DNA from: JBFGCA01 sp041567315 | Lineage (GTDB): Bacteria; Acidobacteriota; Thermoanaerobaculia; Multivoradales; JAHEKO01 | DNA: 57,238 nt | NCBI GenBank assembly: GCA_041567315.1 | Contig: JBFGCA010000015.1 | Span: 1-57,238 of the forward strand | Reading direction: 5' to 3' | Shown here: positions 26,405-35,454 of the stretch, one piece after another | How positions within the stretch are numbered: position 1 is the first letter of the stretch | Layout of the letters: every line of letters starts with the position of its first letter | Made by a program: the position numbers and the translations under genes | The notes under the pieces: model-generated | What the model was told of the DNA's origin: nothing | The model's database searches: none | The model's input: only the letters and a program-made list of their open reading frames with translations

Positions 26405-28336
26405 GTGGCCGGCATGAGGGTCCGAACCCAGCTTGTCCTCGCTTTCCTTCTGCTGGCGGTGGTTCCCCTGGCGGGGATCGTGGTCTTCTCGTACCAAACC
26501 TCGCAGGATGCCATCCGCCGGGCCGTGGCGGCCGAGTCGACGAGCCTCGCCGTCGAGATGGGTGACCGGCTGGACGGAGTGCGGGAGGAGATCAGCCAGC
26601 GGCTCGGCCGCATAGCCGTGCTGCCGAAGCGCTCGCTCCTTCCCGGCGGTGTCGCGGGCGGCGAGGCGATCCAGGTCTACACCGACCTGCTGTCCGGCAT
26701 GGGAGCGGCACCGGAACTGGTGGACTGGTTCGAGTTCTCGCCCGCGGCAGAGGCCGGCAGCCAAGAACCTCTCTTGATCTACCCGTCGGCGACCCTGACC
26801 AAGGCACTGCGAAGGCTTCTTGAGCGCGAGTCGAGCCTTGCGGACTCTGGGCTCTCGCCCGAGTACCTCGAGTCGATCATCCAGCAGGCCGTCCGCGGAC
26901 GCGAGCTGCTCGCCGAGCCGGAGCTCAGGGCCGTGGAGGCCCGGGGCGCCGAGATAGAGGCCCTGTTGGGAACCGAGTTCACCAGCCCGGTGCTGCGTGG
27001 CGACGACGTCGTGGGGGAACTGAAGGCCTTCGTTCCGGCCATGAAACTCCTGCTCCAGGTACTTGCCCGCACCCCGCGTGACCGGGGCGAGGTGCCGTTC
27101 GCGCGCGACGCTGACGGCCACCTCTACGTCGACCGGCCGCAGGACGAGCTTCTCCTCGAGGAGGTCGGCGTGGCGCTAGCCGAGGCGGGCGCGGGGAGCG
27201 GGAGGACAGCCGTTTCGCCGGACTGGATCGTGGTGGAGACCCCCGACCAGGAGTCGGGACTCATTTTCGGCATCGCGCGGCCGATCGCGGAGCCGCTGCG
27301 CGAGATCCGCCGGACCGCAGTGCGCAACCTGGGCTACGGGCTGGCCCTGGTGGCGCTGGCGATGGCCGGGGTGCTCTGGCTGTCGGGCCGCATGACCCGC
27401 AATCTGGTGCTGTTGACCGACGGCGCCGAGCGCCTGGCGGGCGGCGACCTGGAGGCGCGGGTGCCGGTCACCTCGCGCAACGAGTTCGGCGCCCTGGCGC
27501 GGACCTTCAATCGAATGGCCGCCGAGCTGCGAGAGAAACAGGTGCGACTGCTCGACGAGGAGCGGAGCCGGCGCGAGGAGGAGGTCCGGCGGCGGCTGCT
27601 CGAGGCCGAGAACGAGCGCAAGAGTCGCGAACTCGAGGAGGCGCGTCAGTTCCAGCTCTCACTGCTACCCGAGCGACTGCCGGACCACCCGGAGGTGGAG
27701 GTAGCGGTCTTCATGAAGACGGCGGCCGAGGTAGGAGGCGACTATTACGACTTCTTTCCCTCGCAGCACGGCGCGATGACCGCGGTCGTCGGCGACGCCG
27801 CCGGTCACGGCGCCCGGGCAGGGACGCTGGTCACCGTCGTCAAGGGCCTGCTGACGGCCGGAGCGGCGGAGGCCCATCTCGCCTCGTTGCTGACCGACGC
27901 CAGCCGAGCCATCAAGCGGATGAACCTCGGGCGGATGAACATGGCGGTGACCCTGGCCAGGATCCACGACCGCACGGTGACGATCTCGGCGGCGGGTATG
28001 CCGCCGGTGCTCCTCTACCGCAGCCAGACCGGGTCGATCGAGGAGATCCTGCTGCCGGGCACCCCGCTCGGCGGGATCGCAGATGCCACCTACGATCAGT
28101 GGTCGGCCGAGCTGACGCCGGGCGACACGCTACTGATGATGACCGATGGCTTTCCGGAGCTCCTCAACCGGAACGGAGAGGTGCTGGGCTATCAGCGCGC
28201 GCGCTCCCTCTTCGAAGAGACCGTGAGCCGCCCGCCCGCCCGGATCACCGAAGTTCTCGCCCGGGCGGCCGAAGAGTGGACCGGCGGCGAGCCGCCGGGG
28301 GACGACGTCACCTTCCTCGTGCTGCGCAAGCGGTGA
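26405..28336 (+). CDS. Membrane sensor PP2C-type phosphatase (RsbU/SpoIIE-like)
   Basis: A 643-residue protein. Membrane segment 1 (about 9-29), an extracytoplasmic region to about 305, membrane segment 2 (about 312-330), then HAMP (RMTRNLVLLTDGAERLAGGD), a coiled coil (about 385-430) and a C-terminal PP2C domain. The phosphatase has metal residues in EVGGDYYDFF, VVGDAAGHGARAG and GGEPPGDDVTFLVL. Known role of the family: dephosphorylating an anti-anti-sigma factor in a partner-switching cascade. No anti-sigma or STAS partner is adjacent. The start is GTG 26405 or ATG 26414; no strong Shine-Dalgarno site decides. Confidence 0.88.
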   Translation: MAGMRVRTQLVLAFLLLAVVPLAGIVVFSYQTSQDAIRRAVAAESTSLAVEMGDRLDGVREEISQRLGRIAVLPKRSLLPGGVAGGEAIQVYTDLLSGMGAAPELVDWFEFSPAAEAGSQEPLLIYPSATLTKALRRLLERESSLADSGLSPEYLESIIQQAVRGRELLAEPELRAVEARGAEIEALLGTEFTSPVLRGDDVVGELKAFVPAMKLLLQVLARTPRDRGEVPFARDADGHLYVDRPQDELLLEEVGVALAEAGAGSGRTAVSPDWIVVETPDQESGLIFGIARPIAEPLREIRRTAVRNLGYGLALVALAMAGVLWLSGRMTRNLVLLTDGAERLAGGDLEARVPVTSRNEFGALARTFNRMAAELREKQVRLLDEERSRREEEVRRRLLEAENERKSRELEEARQFQLSLLPERLPDHPEVEVAVFMKTAAEVGGDYYDFFPSQHGAMTAVVGDAAGHGARAGTLVTVVKGLLTAGAAEAHLASLLTDASRAIKRMNLGRMNMAVTLARIHDRTVTISAAGMPPVLLYRSQTGSIEEILLPGTPLGGIADATYDQWSAELTPGDTLLMMTDGFPELLNRNGEVLGYQRARSLFEETVSRPPARITEVLARAAEEWTGGEPPGDDVTFLVLRKR

Positions 28337-28352
28337 GCGCTGGAAGTGCAGG

Positions 28353-29240
28353 CTAGATCCTCCGCAGCGTCACCGTGCCGCTGAAGCTCTCCACCCTGAC
28401 CCGCGCGTCGCCGGAGCCGGTGGCGAACTCGAGCCGCTTGCCCGGCATGAATCCGCCGGTGCTCTCCGGCTGCGGGCCGAAGTCGTTCTCGATGCTGCCG
28501 CCGAAGGTCTCGATCTCGAAAGTGGCCGAGACGTCGCCGGGCAGCGCCAGCACCACGTTGCCGCTGTGGATCTCGGCGTCGAGCCGGGCTCCCGGTGCCA
28601 GGCCCCCCCGGAAATGGATGGAGCCGGCCACCGACTCGAACTGCCCGCGCTCGATCTCACCCGCATTGACCTCGATGCGGCCGCTCACGGTGGCGACGTC
28701 GACGCTCTGCGCGACGCCCTCGAGGACCACCGAACCGCTGACCGATTCGGCACTGACCTGGGTCTGCCCACCGGAGACGCGGATGGCGCCGCTGACGGTC
28801 TCCACTTCGGCTCGGGAGGGCCGACCGGTCAGCGTCACCTCCCCGCTCACCGAGTCGAGCGACGCCGTCCCCGTGAGGCCCGAGACGGCGATGGCGGCGC
28901 TCACGGTCTCGACGCTCAAGCGGGCGCCCTCGGGTACCGAGATCTCCAGATGGGCGTCCACCTCGCGGTTCCTGCGGCCCCAGCCCTCCGGAACATCCAC
29001 CTCGATGGAGAGGCTGTCTCGGCCGCCCGCAAACTCCAGCTCCTCGACGTCGTCACCCAGGGTCCCGGTCACCCGGACCTCCTCCCGATTCCAGGCGGTG
29101 ACGTCGACGGAGCCCGAGATGATCTCGATCTCCAGCCGCACGTCCGGGGCCGCCGGACGCGACTCGTCCACGTTCTGGACCGCGAGGGCGGCGCCCGGGA
29201 TGACCGCCAAGCCGAGCAGTATCGGAATGTGCTTGTTCAT
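28353..29240 (-). CDS. DUF4097-family exported beta-solenoid protein
   Basis: A 295-residue protein with a signal peptide (about 1-21). The body is a beta-strand repeat typical of DUF4097, with the recurring unit V-x-TVSG-x-I/V and ESVSGSV (ETVSAAIAVSG, SVSGEVTLTG, ETVSGAIRVSG). No catalytic residues are known in the family. ATG 29240 is preferred over GTG 29243 because GAGGAGG lies at better spacing. It is the third gene after the ECF sigma and anti-sigma genes, so it is probably a regulon member or an envelope sensor. Confidence 0.85.
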   Translation of the reverse strand: MNKHIPILLGLAVIPGAALAVQNVDESRPAAPDVRLEIEIISGSVDVTAWNREEVRVTGTLGDDVEELEFAGGRDSLSIEVDVPEGWGRRNREVDAHLEISVPEGARLSVETVSAAIAVSGLTGTASLDSVSGEVTLTGRPSRAEVETVSGAIRVSGGQTQVSAESVSGSVVLEGVAQSVDVATVSGRIEVNAGEIERGQFESVAGSIHFRGGLAPGARLDAEIHSGNVVLALPGDVSATFEIETFGGSIENDFGPQPESTGGFMPGKRLEFATGSGDARVRVESFSGTVTLRRI

Positions 29241-29266
29241 CACGCTGTCCTCCTCGGCCGGGTCGC

Positions 29267-29941
29267 TCAGACCCGGCTGACTCGTTGCAATAGCCTGACT
29301 TCCTGTTGATATCGGGCCGCCAGGAGAAGACGAAGACGACGATTGACCGGCTCCTCCTCCAGCGCCCCGCGAAGCTCGCCGATCGCCTCATCAAGCAAGG
29401 CCATGTTCGCTTCCACCACCGCCATGGTCTCGGGATCGAGCAGGTCTCGCCCCCGCTCGACGACCGTGAGCAGGTCCCGTCGAGCCAGTAGCACGCCGTC
29501 CTCCGAGCGGGCGAGCTCCGCTCCGGCGGCGTACCGCGGGAATCTCGGGGCCGCGGCCCGCGGCGCCACCGCGGGGCCCTCCGTGGCCTGGCGACCCGCC
29601 CACCACAGCGACAGCGGCACCGCAAGCGCCAGCAGCGCCGCCGCGGCGGCGGCGCGGTAGAGCCATCGGGATCGCCCGCTGCTCCGCCCGCGCCGGAGCG
29701 GCGAGGCCGGGACCGATCGGTCCGGAGCGATCCGAGCCGAGATCTCCGGCCACAGCTCCCGCCCGGGGTCGAGCTCTGCCGGCAGCTCGCTCGCCGAGCG
29801 CACCAGGGCGCGCAGCTCGTTCAGCTCCCGGCGGCAGGAGAGGCACTGGCGCAGGTGGCGCTCCACCTCCTCCCGGGCATCAGATGCCAGCTCTCCGTCC
29901 ACGTAGTCATCCAGGTGACGCCGAATCTCCTCGCAGCTCAT
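29267..29941 (-). CDS. zf-HC2 anti-sigma factor
   Basis: A 224-residue membrane anti-sigma factor. The N-terminal zinc finger reads SCEEIRRHLDDYVDGEL, then VERHLRQCLSCRREL (H-x3-C-x2-C), which normally holds the ECF sigma factor. One membrane segment lies at about 95-115. The C-terminal part is helical, acidic and extracytoplasmic. It overlaps the sigma gene by four bases (ATGA), so stoichiometric production is expected. Confidence 0.9.
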   Translation of the reverse strand: MSCEEIRRHLDDYVDGELASDAREEVERHLRQCLSCRRELNELRALVRSASELPAELDPGRELWPEISARIAPDRSVPASPLRRGRSSGRSRWLYRAAAAAALLALAVPLSLWWAGRQATEGPAVAPRAAAPRFPRYAAGAELARSEDGVLLARRDLLTVVERGRDLLDPETMAVVEANMALLDEAIGELRGALEEEPVNRRLRLLLAARYQQEVRLLQRVSRV

Positions 29942-30531
29942 TTCCGCAGTGCCTCCCGGAGCCGTCTCCTGGCGTGGTGCAGTTGCGCCTTGGAGGTGCC
30001 CACCGCCAGTCCCATCAGCCCGGCGATCTCCCGGTGGCGATAGCCCTGGACGTCGTGCAGCACGAAGACCATGCGCGCCTGAGGCGGCAGCGACTCGATG
30101 GCCCTCTCGAGATCGATACAGGCACCCACCCGATGCGGTACGGCACGCGGGTCGGGAAGCCGGCTCTCCTCTAGCCCTGCCACATCGCCTTCCCGGCGGC
30201 GGCGGCTCCTGACGTCACTCAGCACGACGTTCACGGCGAGCCGGTACAGCCAACTGAGAAAGGCGCTCTCGCCGCGAAACGAGGCCAGCTTCTCCCAGGC
30301 GCGCACGAAGGCCTCCTGCGTGAGGTCCTCGGCCCGGGACCGGTCCGCCACCATCCGCAAGCAGAGGGCGTAGATCCGACTGCAGTGGGTCCGGTAGAGC
30401 TCCTCGAAGGCGGCGACGTCGCCGCGCTGTGCCTGGAACGCCAGTTCTATGTCGGACACGGCCTCAACGAGCGCCACCGCAAGGCCGGCGCTCCAATTGC
30501 TGACGGGCACGGAGGCAGACGACTCTCTCAC
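29938..30531 (-). CDS. ECF RNA polymerase sigma factor 1
   Basis: A 197-residue RpoE-type sigma. Region 2 includes FEELYRTHCSRIYALCLRMV, DLTQEAFVRAWEKLASFRG and FLSWLYRLAVNVVLSDVR; region 4 has SLPPQARMVFVLHDVQGY and HREIAGLMGLAVGTSKAQLH. The annotated GTG 30531 adds 24 residues before SDIELAFQ; GTG 30459, preceded by TTGAGG, may be the real start. The anti-sigma gene is coupled directly after it. The mini zinc-finger gene is divergent. Confidence 0.92.
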   Translation of the reverse strand: MRESSASVPVSNWSAGLAVALVEAVSDIELAFQAQRGDVAAFEELYRTHCSRIYALCLRMVADRSRAEDLTQEAFVRAWEKLASFRGESAFLSWLYRLAVNVVLSDVRSRRRREGDVAGLEESRLPDPRAVPHRVGACIDLERAIESLPPQARMVFVLHDVQGYRHREIAGLMGLAVGTSKAQLHHARRRLREALRK

Positions 30532-30598
30532 ACCCGATTGGACGCCGGCGGCGGCTCCAGGGTTTAAGGCGCGGCGAGTACCGGGGTAGGGAGCTCGG

Positions 30599-30763
30599 AT
30601 GAGAATCGCGAGGATCGCGTGTGCCGCGCCGGAAGTGCTCGCCGCGCTGATCGACGGGAGCCTGGGACGGCACCGGCGAGCACGGGTGGCGGTTCATCTG
30701 CTCGAGTGTCTGCCTTGCCGCTGGCTGGTCAGGACGAGCGTCGAGGTGTTGGCGCACCGCTGA
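30599..30763 (+). CDS. 54-residue stand-alone zf-HC2-like protein
   Basis: A small open frame with a good Shine-Dalgarno site (GGGAG about six bases before ATG 30599). The sequence resembles only the zinc-binding N-terminus of anti-sigma factors: CAAPEVLAALIDGSLGRHRR, then VAVHLLECLPCRWLV, giving C-x(n)-H-x3-C-x2-C. There is no membrane segment or C-terminal domain. It might hold a sigma factor as a soluble antagonist, possibly of one of the two ECF sigmas flanking it. The function is inferred from the pattern alone. Confidence 0.6.
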   Translation: MRIARIACAAPEVLAALIDGSLGRHRRARVAVHLLECLPCRWLVRTSVEVLAHR

Positions 30764-30830
30764 GGTTTTCGGCCCCCGATGTCGCGGTACAGGGTGAGGC
30801 CGACATCACGGTCTGGAAAGGAGAAACTCG

Positions 30831-31838
30831 ATGACCTTTTACAGGACGATCCTGGCGCTTGCGGTCTTCTCGCTCGCGGCGCCACCCGCGACCGCCGCGC
30901 CACCGCCCGCGGGTCGCACCTACTTCATCACCACCCTGGGTGCCGGCGGGCCCATGGATCTCGACGCAGGGTGCCTTCGCTTCATGGCGACCCGGGTCTG
31001 CCTGGACACCGTCGATCCGACGGATCCCCTCTTCTGTGGCACCTGGGAGCTGACCGACGACCTTTCTTCGGAGGAGCGCGGCGTGGCGATCGACATCGAT
31101 TGGGACACGGGTGCCGTGACGCTGGGGGTCGACGGCCACCTGCGGATCGACAGCCGTGGCAAGGGCAGCTCGATTGGCGGCGTCGCCCGGCTGGCGGCGG
31201 ACGACATCGGTGCCGAGAGCAACCTGTCTTTGGCCGGCACCCAGGCCAAGCGGCGCGAGTGCCGGCGGCTGGCGCGCGAGTACAAAGAGCTGTCGTACCA
31301 GTGGACGGCGATGCAGTGCGTCCGGCGGGCGCGTTTTGTCGCGCCGGCGAATGCCCCGTTCGTGCTGCCCTTCCCGGTCGGCGACGCATACCCCCTCGGC
31401 CAGGCCTACTGCGATTCCCGGGGTAGCCATCGCGACAGCTTTGCCTACGATTTCAACATGCCGATCGGCAGCCCGGTCGCGGCCGCCGCCGCCGGCGTCG
31501 TCTGGCTCGTGCAGGACGAGTACGAAGACGGCGATCTCGCGCCGGAGCACTCCAACACGCTCTTCATCGAGCACGCCGACGGGCGGGTGACGCAGTATGC
31601 TCATCTCCAGCACGGGAGCTTCCTGGTGCGGGTGGGCGAGCGGGTGACGGCCGGGCAGACGATCGCCGCCTCGGGAGACACCGGCATCGTGTACGGCTCG
31701 CCCCACCTCCACTTCGAGCTCTACCGGAGCACCGCGAGCTTCGACAGCCTGCCGGTGAGCTTCCGCAACGCCGGCGGGCCGACGGACGAGCGCGGCGGTC
31801 TCGTCTGGGGCGAGACCTATGAGGCGCTGGCCTGGTGA
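30831..31838 (+). CDS. M23-family metallopeptidase
   Basis: A 335-residue protein with a signal peptide (about 1-22) and AAAGGAG-type ribosome binding site before ATG 30831. The C-terminal LytM domain carries the zinc ligands in SHRDSFAYDFNMP (His and Asp) and SPHLHFELYR (HLH, about 292). The N-terminal 160 residues are of unknown fold with several Cys. M23 enzymes cut peptide cross-links of peptidoglycan. It overlaps the end of the convergent sigma gene by 22 bases. Confidence 0.88.
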   Translation: MTFYRTILALAVFSLAAPPATAAPPPAGRTYFITTLGAGGPMDLDAGCLRFMATRVCLDTVDPTDPLFCGTWELTDDLSSEERGVAIDIDWDTGAVTLGVDGHLRIDSRGKGSSIGGVARLAADDIGAESNLSLAGTQAKRRECRRLAREYKELSYQWTAMQCVRRARFVAPANAPFVLPFPVGDAYPLGQAYCDSRGSHRDSFAYDFNMPIGSPVAAAAAGVVWLVQDEYEDGDLAPEHSNTLFIEHADGRVTQYAHLQHGSFLVRVGERVTAGQTIAASGDTGIVYGSPHLHFELYRSTASFDSLPVSFRNAGGPTDERGGLVWGETYEALAW

Positions 31839-32446
31839 CGCGAGGCGGAAGCGGAGCCGCTCGAGGCGAGCTCGCGCCGCAGCCAGGCACGTGCATGCCG
31901 CCAGTCACCTTCGACGGTCGTTTTTGACACCTCGAGCAGGGCGGCGACCTCGGCCGCGGTGAGACCGCCGAACGCGCGCAGCTCGACCACGCGGGCTGCG
32001 CGCCGATCGTGCGCGGCCAGGCCGCGAAGCGCTTGTTCGAGCGCCAGAAGCTCCTCGGGCTCGAGCCCGTCCTCGGGATTGCCCACCAGGGCCTCGGAGA
32101 GGGTGACGCGGTTCCAGGAGCCGCCGCGCCGCTGACGCGAGCGCCGCCTGGCGTGGTCGATCAGGATGCGCCGCATGACGATCGCGGCGACGGAAAAGAA
32201 GTGGGTTCGCCCCCGCCAGCTCACCCTCGTCTGGTCGACCAGCCGTCCGTAGGCTTCGTGGACCAGGGCGGTCGGCTGCAGGGTGTGGCCGGTTCGCTCG
32301 CGCCGCATGGTGCGACTGGCCAGCGCGCGTAGCTCGTCGTAGACCGCCGCCATGAGCTCGTCGGTGTGGCCCCTCGCCGTGCCGCCGCGCGCCTCGAGGT
32401 CGGTGAGCAGAGCGGTGGTGTGGGCGCGCCGGTCGACCTGTTTCAC
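31817..32446 (-). CDS. ECF sigma factor 2 (TIGR02999-type), kinase-coupled
   Basis: A 209-residue sigma factor with the TIGR02999 pattern: HTLQPTALVHEAYGRLVDQT, WRGRTHFFSVAAIVMRRILI and DHARRRSRQRRGG; region 4 is LTAAEVAALLEVSKTTVEGD. The GTG start at 32446 overlaps the stop of the Ser/Thr kinase gene by four bases. No anti-sigma gene is present. In related ECF groups the adjacent kinase activates the sigma by phosphorylation, so that mode is likely here but not proved. The 3' end overlaps the M23 gene by 22 bases. Confidence 0.9.
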   Translation of the reverse strand: MKQVDRRAHTTALLTDLEARGGTARGHTDELMAAVYDELRALASRTMRRERTGHTLQPTALVHEAYGRLVDQTRVSWRGRTHFFSVAAIVMRRILIDHARRRSRQRRGGSWNRVTLSEALVGNPEDGLEPEELLALEQALRGLAAHDRRAARVVELRAFGGLTAAEVAALLEVSKTTVEGDWRHARAWLRRELASSGSASASRHQASAS

Positions 32447-35136
32447 GGCCTGCCGCCTCCGGCTCCGGGCTGAGCCGCCGTGGTTTCTGCGCCCTGAAGC
32501 TCGAACTGCTCGCCGAGACGGGCGAAGGCGGGGTCGTCGAGGTCGCCCGGCTCGACCCAGCCGGTGGCCGTCGCTTCGCCGAGAAGCTCGAGCGCCGTCT
32601 GGTCCTTCCCCCCGGCGGCCGCGACACGGGCGAGATCGAAAAGTGCCTCGCCCACGCGGCGCGCACCGTTGCCAAAAATCTCGCGGCGAATGGCGAGCGA
32701 GCGTTCGTGATGGGAGCGTGCCCGGTCCAGGTTTCCGGCCCGCTCCTCGAGGCCGCCCAGGACGGACAGGTCGAGCGCTACGGCGAGGGTGTTGCCGCCA
32801 CGTACGCGCGCGTGAATCGCCAGGGCCCGCTCCAGGAGATCACGTCCGAGCGCGGGCTCGCCGGTCTCGGCGAGCAAACCACCGTACTCGCGCAAGCTGA
32901 GCCCGACCTCGTCATGGGACGGGCCGTAGGCCACCTCCAACATCTTCAGCCCTTCGGCGTGGAGCTCGCGTGCCCGTTCGTGATTGCCCGTGCGCCCCTC
33001 GACGACGGCCATCTGGACGAGGGCCAGGGCGTGGACGGGATGCCGGGCTCCGAGGTGCTCCGCGATGAGTGGCCGGGTGCGCTCGACGAGGAGTAGCGCC
33101 TCGTCGTAGCGACGCTCCTCGACGAGCACGCCGGCGAGCACGAGATCGAGGATGCCGGCCGCCGGATGGTCGGGTCCGACCGTGTGTCGCTGGGCGTCGC
33201 GGGCGTGCCTGAGGGCCGTCCGTGCCGCTCCCCAGTCCGCCGCCGCCCAGGCCAGACGCGCCTCGTGGAGTCGCGTCCAGATGGCGCTTTGCACCTGTCG
33301 CTCGGGGTGGGCCTCGTAGAGTGCGAGAGCGCGGTCGAGCAGCCGGCGTGCCTCCGCGTAGCGCGAGCTCCGCGACCTGACGCCCGCGAGGTCGTTGAGC
33401 ACCGCGGTGACCGCCAGCCCGCCGCCGTCCGGCAGGTCGTCGAAGATCGCGAGCGATCTCTCGTACCGCTCGGCGGCCGTCTCATAGTCGCCGATGGTGT
33501 GGTAGTGGGCGCCGAGATGGTGATAGCTGCGCGCCACGTCCTCGTGGTTCGCGCCGAGCTGTGCCAGACGAATGGACAGCGCCCGTTCGAGCAGCGGTGC
33601 CGAGTCGTCGTAGTAGCCCAAATGGAGGCTGGCGCCGCCCATCGATTCGAGCAGCCGGGCCTGGACGAGTGGCTGGCCCGCGAGCTCCGTCTCCAAGCGC
33701 GCCGCGCCGAGCCGCAGGAGCTGCCGTACGGAGCCACGGGACTCCTCGGCGTCCCAGGGGTTGAGCAGGTCGAACATGCCCACGAGATAGTCGGAAACCT
33801 GGCGCGCGGCCACAGCCTCTTCGCGCGCGACCCGCTCGGCCTCCCGCGCGCGGATGAGCCCGACGCCGGCGAGCGCCGCGCCCACCACGAGGGCCAGCCC
33901 AACCAGCGCGCCCGCCGCGACGCCGACACGATGGCGGCGCACGAACTTGCCCAGCCGGTAGGCGACGCCGGGCGGGCCGGCGACCACCGGCTCGTGGCGC
34001 AGATGCCGCCGGAGATCGTCGGCCAGCTCGGCCGCCGATCCGTAGCGCCGCTCGCGGTCCTTCTCGAGCGCCTTGAGGACGATCCAGTCGAGGTCGCCGC
34101 GCAACTGCTTGATGAGCGCCGGCGGGTCCGTGCGGCGGAGCCGCGCCACGGCATCCGAGGCCTCGCCGAGGGCGCTCGCCCGCGTGCTCGGCCGCGGCGG
34201 ATCCTCGTCGCGGATCTTACGGCGGATCTCGTCGAGGCCCGCCTCCCAAAGATTGCGACCCTCGAACGGCGGCACGCCGACCAGCAGCTCGTAGAGGATC
34301 ACGCCGAGCGAGTAGACGTCGGTTCGCGTGTCGACGTCCAAGGACGAGCCCTCGGCCTGCTCCGGGCTCATGTACTCCGGGGTGCCGATCCACTGGCCGA
34401 GACGGGTGAAGAGCGTGTGCTCGGTCAGCTTCCGGGCGGTGGCCTTGGCGACGCCGAAGTCGATGATCTTCGGGACGGCCTTGCCGTCGCGCATCGTCAC
34501 CAGCACGTTCGACGGCTTGAGGTCGCGGTGCAGGATTCCCTTCTGGTGCGCATGGCAAACCGCGTCACAGACCTCGGCGAAGAGCTCGAGGCGCTGACGG
34601 GTGTCGAGCCGGGCGCTGTCACAATGCTCGGTGATTGGCGGGCCGCGCACCAGCTCCATGGCGAAGAAGGGGCGGCCGTCGTCGGTCGACCCGGCGTCGA
34701 GGATCGCGGCGATCGACGGGTGGTTCATCATCGCCATGGCCTGGCGCTCGGACTCGAAGCGGGCCAGCACCCCCTCCAATCCGAGCCCCGGTTTGATGAC
34801 CTTGAGCGCCACGCGGCGCTCCACCGGCGATCGCTGCTCGGCCTCGAACACCTCGCCCATCCCTCCCTCGCCGAGCTTGTGCAGCAGCCGGTAGCTGCCG
34901 ATGCGCTGCGGCTCGGCGCCGCCCGCGGCGGGACCAGCCACCCTGGCTGCGGGCTCGGGGGTGCTGCCGCCGTCGAGATCTCCCGGGGTGTCGAAGGCGA
35001 GCAGCGACTCGACCTCGCGGCGGAGGTCGACATCGCCGTCGCAGGCCGACTCCAGGAGCGCGCGCACCGACTCGGGCGGCAGGCCGCACGCCGCCAAGAA
35101 GAGCTCCTTGGCGTGCTCGTGTCGGCTCGCGGTCAT
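32443..35136 (-). CDS. Ser/Thr protein kinase with membrane segment and TPR domain
   Basis: An 897-residue protein. The kinase domain (about 80-360) has the P-loop KLGEGGMGEVFEA, the catalytic HRDLKPSNVLV (about 205), DFGVAKA (about 228) and GTPEYMSPEQ. One membrane segment lies at about 396-420, followed by about 450 residues of TPR-like repeats on the outer side or free. ATG 35136 is preferred because AAAGGTGAG lies at suitable spacing; GTG 35145 would add three residues. It is translationally coupled to the following ECF sigma gene, its probable substrate. Confidence 0.92.
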   Translation of the reverse strand: MTASRHEHAKELFLAACGLPPESVRALLESACDGDVDLRREVESLLAFDTPGDLDGGSTPEPAARVAGPAAGGAEPQRIGSYRLLHKLGEGGMGEVFEAEQRSPVERRVALKVIKPGLGLEGVLARFESERQAMAMMNHPSIAAILDAGSTDDGRPFFAMELVRGPPITEHCDSARLDTRQRLELFAEVCDAVCHAHQKGILHRDLKPSNVLVTMRDGKAVPKIIDFGVAKATARKLTEHTLFTRLGQWIGTPEYMSPEQAEGSSLDVDTRTDVYSLGVILYELLVGVPPFEGRNLWEAGLDEIRRKIRDEDPPRPSTRASALGEASDAVARLRRTDPPALIKQLRGDLDWIVLKALEKDRERRYGSAAELADDLRRHLRHEPVVAGPPGVAYRLGKFVRRHRVGVAAGALVGLALVVGAALAGVGLIRAREAERVAREEAVAARQVSDYLVGMFDLLNPWDAEESRGSVRQLLRLGAARLETELAGQPLVQARLLESMGGASLHLGYYDDSAPLLERALSIRLAQLGANHEDVARSYHHLGAHYHTIGDYETAAERYERSLAIFDDLPDGGGLAVTAVLNDLAGVRSRSSRYAEARRLLDRALALYEAHPERQVQSAIWTRLHEARLAWAAADWGAARTALRHARDAQRHTVGPDHPAAGILDLVLAGVLVEERRYDEALLLVERTRPLIAEHLGARHPVHALALVQMAVVEGRTGNHERARELHAEGLKMLEVAYGPSHDEVGLSLREYGGLLAETGEPALGRDLLERALAIHARVRGGNTLAVALDLSVLGGLEERAGNLDRARSHHERSLAIRREIFGNGARRVGEALFDLARVAAAGGKDQTALELLGEATATGWVEPGDLDDPAFARLGEQFELQGAETTAAQPGAGGGRP

Positions 35137-35172
35137 CCGGCTCACCTTTCCAAAGTGTTGACCGGGCGTAGG

Positions 35173-35451
35173 TTACAGTGGCGCTTCGCCGACGTGCGCC
35201 ACCCGGCAGGGTAGGCGGCGGGCGGCGCCTGCGAGCGCAGCGCTACTCCGCCGGCTCGCGAGCACGAGCAGCTCGAGGTCGCCCGTCGCCGTGCAGCGTT
35301 CGACCCGCCCGCCCAGTGCCTCCCGAATGGGTGGGGAAAGCGCGGCGGGAATCACGAGATAGCGGGCCCGCTCGGCTTCGAGCAGCCGCAGGAGGTCCGC
35401 CAGCCGCTCGTAGACCGGGGGGGTGGGAAATTGCTTTTCTACGCTGGTTGG
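35173..35451 (-). pseudogene. Possible gene remnant without start codon
   Basis: An open frame of 92 codons that looks protein-like (VYERLADLLRLLEAERARY, then IPAALSPPIREALGG) but has no ATG, GTG or TTG before a GTG at 35355, which would leave 60 residues. No family is recognised. It may be the C-terminal remnant of a gene broken by rearrangement, or chance. Confidence 0.3.
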
Positions 35452-35454
35452 TCA

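Noticed and set aside
30619..30834. A 71-codon plus-strand frame overlapping the mini zinc-finger ORF
   Set aside because: It has no ribosome binding site and no zinc-finger pattern; the overlapping 30599 frame has both.
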